Part shown: piece by piece, positions 60,432 to 64,000 of the stretch
Numbering within the stretch: position 1 is the first letter of the stretch
Layout: the number at the start of each line of letters is the position of its first letter
NCBI RefSeq assembly: GCF_903995435.1
Contig: NC_067161.1
Span: forward strand, 11,887,376-11,951,375
Length of the DNA stretch: 64,000 bases
Source of the DNA: Acomys russatus
Lineage: Eukaryota; Chordata; Mammalia; Rodentia; Muridae
Direction: 5' to 3'
Notes under the pieces: generated by a model
What the model was told of the DNA's origin: nothing
The model's input: only the letters and a program-made list of their open reading frames with translations
Databases searched by the model: none
Translations under genes and position numbers: made by a program

Positions 60432-61850
60432 GGGCTGCACACCTGCGATCCCAGCCCTTTGGGGTAGAGTCAAGAGGACCAGGGATTCGAGGCCATTTTT
60501 AGGCCACTTTCAGGTTTGGAGCATCTCATTGTAACACTTTCATCAACTGATCTCTTTTGTAAGAGAGTTTGTTTCGTTTGTTTTTGGTGGTTTCTACCCA
60601 CCAGATCAGGCATCGCTATGTAGCTCTAGCTGACCTGGAATTCTCTCGGTGGACCAGGCTGGACTCAAACTCTGCCTCTGCCTCCCTGCTGGGATTAAAG
60701 GTGTGTAATCATCAGATCACACTATAGATGGTTGTGAGCTCCCATGTAGTTGCTGGGAATTGAACTCAGGACCTCTGGAAGAACAGACAGTGCTCTTAAC
60801 CTCTGAGCCATTTCCCCAGCCCATAAAAGAATTTAAAGATAACATTTACTTAAAAAAAAAATTTCTCTCTCTCTCTCCCTCCCCCTCTCTCTCTTCCTCC
60901 TCTCTCTCTGTCTCTTTCTGTTTCTCTCTGTCTCTTCAAGATAGGGTTTCTTGGGGGCTGGAGAGATGGCTTAGACATTGAGAGCACTGACTGCTCTTCC
61001 AGAGGTCCTGAGTTCAACTCCCAACAACCACATGGTGGCTCACAACCATCTATACTGGGATCTGATGCCCTCTTCTGGCCTGCAGGTGTACATGCAGTCA
61101 GAGCACTATATGCCTAATAATAAATAAATAAATCTTTTTTTTTTTTTAAAAGATAGGGCTTCTCAGCCAGGCATGGTGGCGCACGCCTTTGATCACAGCA
61201 CTCAGGAGGCAGAGGCAGGTGGATCACTGTGAGTTCAAGGCCAGCCTGGTGTACAAAGCAAGTCTAGGAGAGCCAAAACTACACAGAGAAACCTTGTCTC
61301 GAAAAACAAAACAAAAGATAAGGTTTCTCTATGTAGCTCTAGCTGTCCTGAAACTCACTATGTAGACCAGTCTGGCCTCTAACTCAGAGATCTGCTTCTG
61401 CCTTCCAAGTACTGGAATTAAAGGTGTGCACCACCTGATGACAACTTTTACTTTAAATTTTTGTTTGTATGTATGTATGTATGTATGTATGTATGTATGT
61501 ATGTATGTATTTGAGACAAGGTCTAATTATGTATCCCAGGCTAGCTTTGAACTCACAGCAATCCTGCTACCTTAGCCTCCAGAAAGCTGGGATTATAGAT
61601 ACGATTTACTACTCCAGACTTTAAAAAACAAGCTTATTTTATTCTAGAAAGGACCTCAGTGCAGCTGGCCTCACCTTGCTGTGTAGACAAGGATGTCTGT
61701 GAACTTCCAAGCATCTTGCCTCTCTCTGTCAAGTGCTAGAATCACAGGTGTGCCCCATAGCGCTCAGCTTACGTGGTGTTGGGGTCAACCTGTGACTTCC
61801 TGCTTGCTAGAAAAGTTCTCTACAGACCTAGCCATGTCCCCAGCCCCTAA
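60432..61850. repeat. SINE cluster with (ATGT)n
   Basis: B1 fragment 60432-60495; antisense B1 60590-60705 and B2 60710-60825; CT tract 60865-60915; sense B2 60953-61140; sense B1 61165-61310; antisense B1 61318-61435; (ATGT)n 61470-61512; old B1-like 61512-61615; ID-like end 61795-61848. Confidence 0.78.
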
Positions 61851-61949
61851 AAACAACTTCTAGTCCTGTCTTATAGATTTATTTGTATTGATGGTAAAGG
61901 CAGCAGAACTATATCTCATGCTTGGATGGAACTTTTTCACCTCTGTATA

Positions 61950-62022
61950 TCACCACCACCACCACCACCGTCGCCACCACCACCACCGCCACCACCGCCA
62001 CCACCACCGCCACCACTGCCAC
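61950..62022 (+). repeat. (CAC)n trinucleotide repeat
   Basis: About 24 CAC/CGC-type triplets with scattered CGC variants. Confidence 0.9.
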
Positions 62023-62099
62023 CCAAAAATTTTGTGCTTAAGCCATGCCTTTCTCCTATTAGGAACACCATGCAACACTTCTGTACTATTTTGTTTATC

Positions 62100-62869
62100 T
62101 TTTTAAAAAAAGATTTATTTATTTATTTATTATGTATACAGTGCTCTGACTGCATGTACACCTGCAGGCCAGAAGAGGGCATTAGATCCCAATATAGATG
62201 GCTGTGAGCCACCATGTGGTTGTTGGGAATTGAACTCAGGACCTCTGGAAGAGCAGACAGTGCTCTTAACCTCTGAGCTCTCCAGCTCCTATTTTGTATT
62301 TATTTATTTATTTTCTGAGACAGGGTTTCTCTGTATAGCCTTGGCTGTCCTAGACTTACTTTGTAGACCAGGCTGGCCTTGAACTCACAGCAATCCTCCT
62401 GCCTCTGCCTCCAGAGTGCTGGGATTAAAGGCATGTGCCACCACGCCCAGCTTATTATTGTAAATTTTTGAGTCAGGCTCTTATGTAGCCCAGGCTGGCT
62501 CAGAACTGATCACACTATGTAGCCAAAGATGACTGTGAATTCCTAACATTTCAGCCACTGCCTCCGCAGTGCTGGAATTAGAGACATTTACCACGATACC
62601 AAGCTTCTCCAGGTATTTTGAAATATACAATAAATAGAAGCTACAGTCACTTTTACTGCACCATAGAATGCTAAAATCTACATTTCCTATTTAACAGAGT
62701 TTTGGTCTTATTATAACTTAGTCTGAGCTGGGCGATGGTGGCTCACGCTTTTAATCCCAGCACTCGGGAGGCAGAGGCAGTGGGATCGCTGTGAGTTCAA
62801 GGCCAACCTGGTCTACAAAGTGAGTCCAGCACAGCCAAGGCTACACAGAGAAACCCTGTCTCCAAAAAC

Positions 62870-62907
<38 letters not shown>
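62100..62907. repeat. B2 (-), B1 (-), old B1 (-), B1 (+) with long poly-A
   Basis: Antisense B2 62100-62287; antisense B1 62318-62455; old B1-like 62470-62610; sense B1 62728-62870 with an almost pure A tract to 62907. Confidence 0.85.
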
Positions 62908-62912
<5 letters not shown>

Positions 62913-63102
62913 TCTCCCTCCTCCAGCCTGTAGGAACCATTATTTGTTACTCTGCTCTTTTCTTCAGGCCTGTACCTGGCTTATTTCACTTGCTGTAATA
63001 GGACTGTTTTCTGTGATGGATAAAGCAGGCTAGAATTGGTGCTAGGCCAAGACTTGGTTTAGCTTTAGCACTGTTGACACAGCCTAACCAGGAACAGAAA
63101 AA

Positions 63103-63141
63103 CACCTGGAGCCACCACCTGGAGCCACCACCTGGAGCCAC
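63103..63141 (+). repeat. 13 bp tandem repeat x3
   Basis: Three perfect copies of CACCTGGAGCCAC, each with a CACCTG E-box, in otherwise unique sequence. Confidence 0.95.
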
Positions 63142-63491
63142 GGGGCCTCCAGTGGTGGGAGGTTCCTTAAGGGCGGCAGGCACAGGCTCCCAGGAGCAGT
63201 AACATGCAAGTGAGCTTCCGAACGAGGGAGGAACACCTGTCTGTAGAGTCATTTTCTAAGCATGGGGAAAACTCTTAACAAAACATTTCTTTTAAAGGAC
63301 TAGAAGCAGAACCTTGCGGAGGTCACTTGTGCTGTTGACTCTCTCCAGCACAGAACGGAGTGTGTTAAGATCTGAGAGGCCCTTCTCTGAAACTCAAAGT
63401 TGTCAAAGGAGTGGAGGGTCAGTCATCCTGCAACATGTGTATATCCTCAAAGAAAAACACAATCCAGATGCTCTTAAAATATGCTGGAATA

Positions 63492-64000
63492 GAGCCAGGC
63501 GTGGTGGCGCACACTTTTAATCCCAGCACCCGGGAGGCAGAGGCAGGTGAGTTCAAGGCCAGCCTGGTCTACAAAGCTAGTCTAGGACAGCCAAGGCTAC
63601 ACAGAGAAACCTTGTCTCGAAACCCCCCCCCCCCAAAAAAAAAGTTATTCCCAGCACTCGGGAGGCAGAGGTAGGTGGATCTCTGTGAGTTCGAGGCCAG
63701 CATGGTCTGCAAAGAGAATTCCAGGACAGTCAATGCTACACAGAGAAACCTTGTCTCGAAAACCCAAAAGATAAAAAAATAAAAATAAAATAAAATAAAA
63801 AGAAAGAAACAAAAAAGATATGCTGGAGTAACTTCATTCTTTTAGGTTCTTTTTTTTTTTTTTTTTTTTTTTTGAGGCAGGGTTTCTCTGTGTAGCCTTG
63901 GCTGTCCTAGACTAGCTTTGTTGGCTGTTCTGGAGCTTGCTTGCTCTGTAGACCAGGCTGGCTTCACAGAGATCTACCTGTCTCTGCCTCCCGAGAGTGC
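63492..64000. repeat. B1 SINEs at the right edge
   Basis: Sense B1 63492-63620 with a C9A9 tail, sense partial B1 63645-63775 and antisense B1 from 63850 to the window end with an internal duplication-like stretch. Confidence 0.85.

Overview
The window is nuclear DNA from a muroid rodent. Spliced protein genes with GT-AG introns sit in a background very dense in B1, B2/B3 and ID SINEs, with two copies of the rodent DNA element URR1. The form of the B1 copies suggests a cricetid such as a hamster, vole or deer mouse rather than Mus. That species guess is an inference from repeat style. Gene order and orientation match the mammalian block RNF151 - SNHG9 - RPS2 - NDUFB10 - RPL3L - MSRB1 - HS3ST6 (human 16p13.3), reversed relative to the human map.

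Layout. 1-1569 (-): 5' part of RNF151 (RING finger); the rest lies beyond the left edge. About 2560-2936 (-): SNHG9 with an H/ACA snoRNA (SNORA78 type) in its intron. About 3116-5080 (+): RPS2, head to head with SNHG9 across a short CpG-rich, TATA-containing, 5'TOP-type promoter, with SNORA64 in intron 4 and a probable SNORA10 in intron 5. About 5240-7561 (-): NDUFB10, converging on RPS2, with NRF-1-like sites upstream. 10788-23285 (+): RPL3L, ten coding exons. 23952-29715 (+): MSRB1, a selenoprotein with in-frame UGA-Sec, a clear SECIS element and probably an intron directly after the stop codon. 38405-44600 (+): HS3ST6, two exons. I found no protein-coding gene in 44600-64000, which holds SINEs, microsatellites, remnants of older repeats and some repeat-poor islands.

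The genes do not form one pathway. RPS2, SNHG9 and the snoRNAs form a ribosome-biogenesis cluster that probably shares growth-regulated transcription. RPL3L is the striated-muscle paralogue of ribosomal protein uL3. NDUFB10 is a complex I subunit, MSRB1 repairs oxidised methionine, and HS3ST6 modifies heparan sulfate in the Golgi. All reconstructed coding sequences are intact and of family length: RPS2 293 aa, NDUFB10 176 aa, RPL3L 407 aa, MSRB1 116 aa with Sec95, HS3ST6 342 aa.

I see no previously undescribed gene system. The most unusual local structures are: a 5 x 34 bp minisatellite that starts exactly at the MSRB1 intron 2 splice donor and repeats donor-like sites; a long GT tract beside the MSRB1 exon 3 acceptor; the Sec UGA lying upstream of two exon junctions; several nested SINE insertions with readable target-site duplications; a 78 bp duplication inside a B1; and a few repeat-free blocks that may be conserved regulatory elements.
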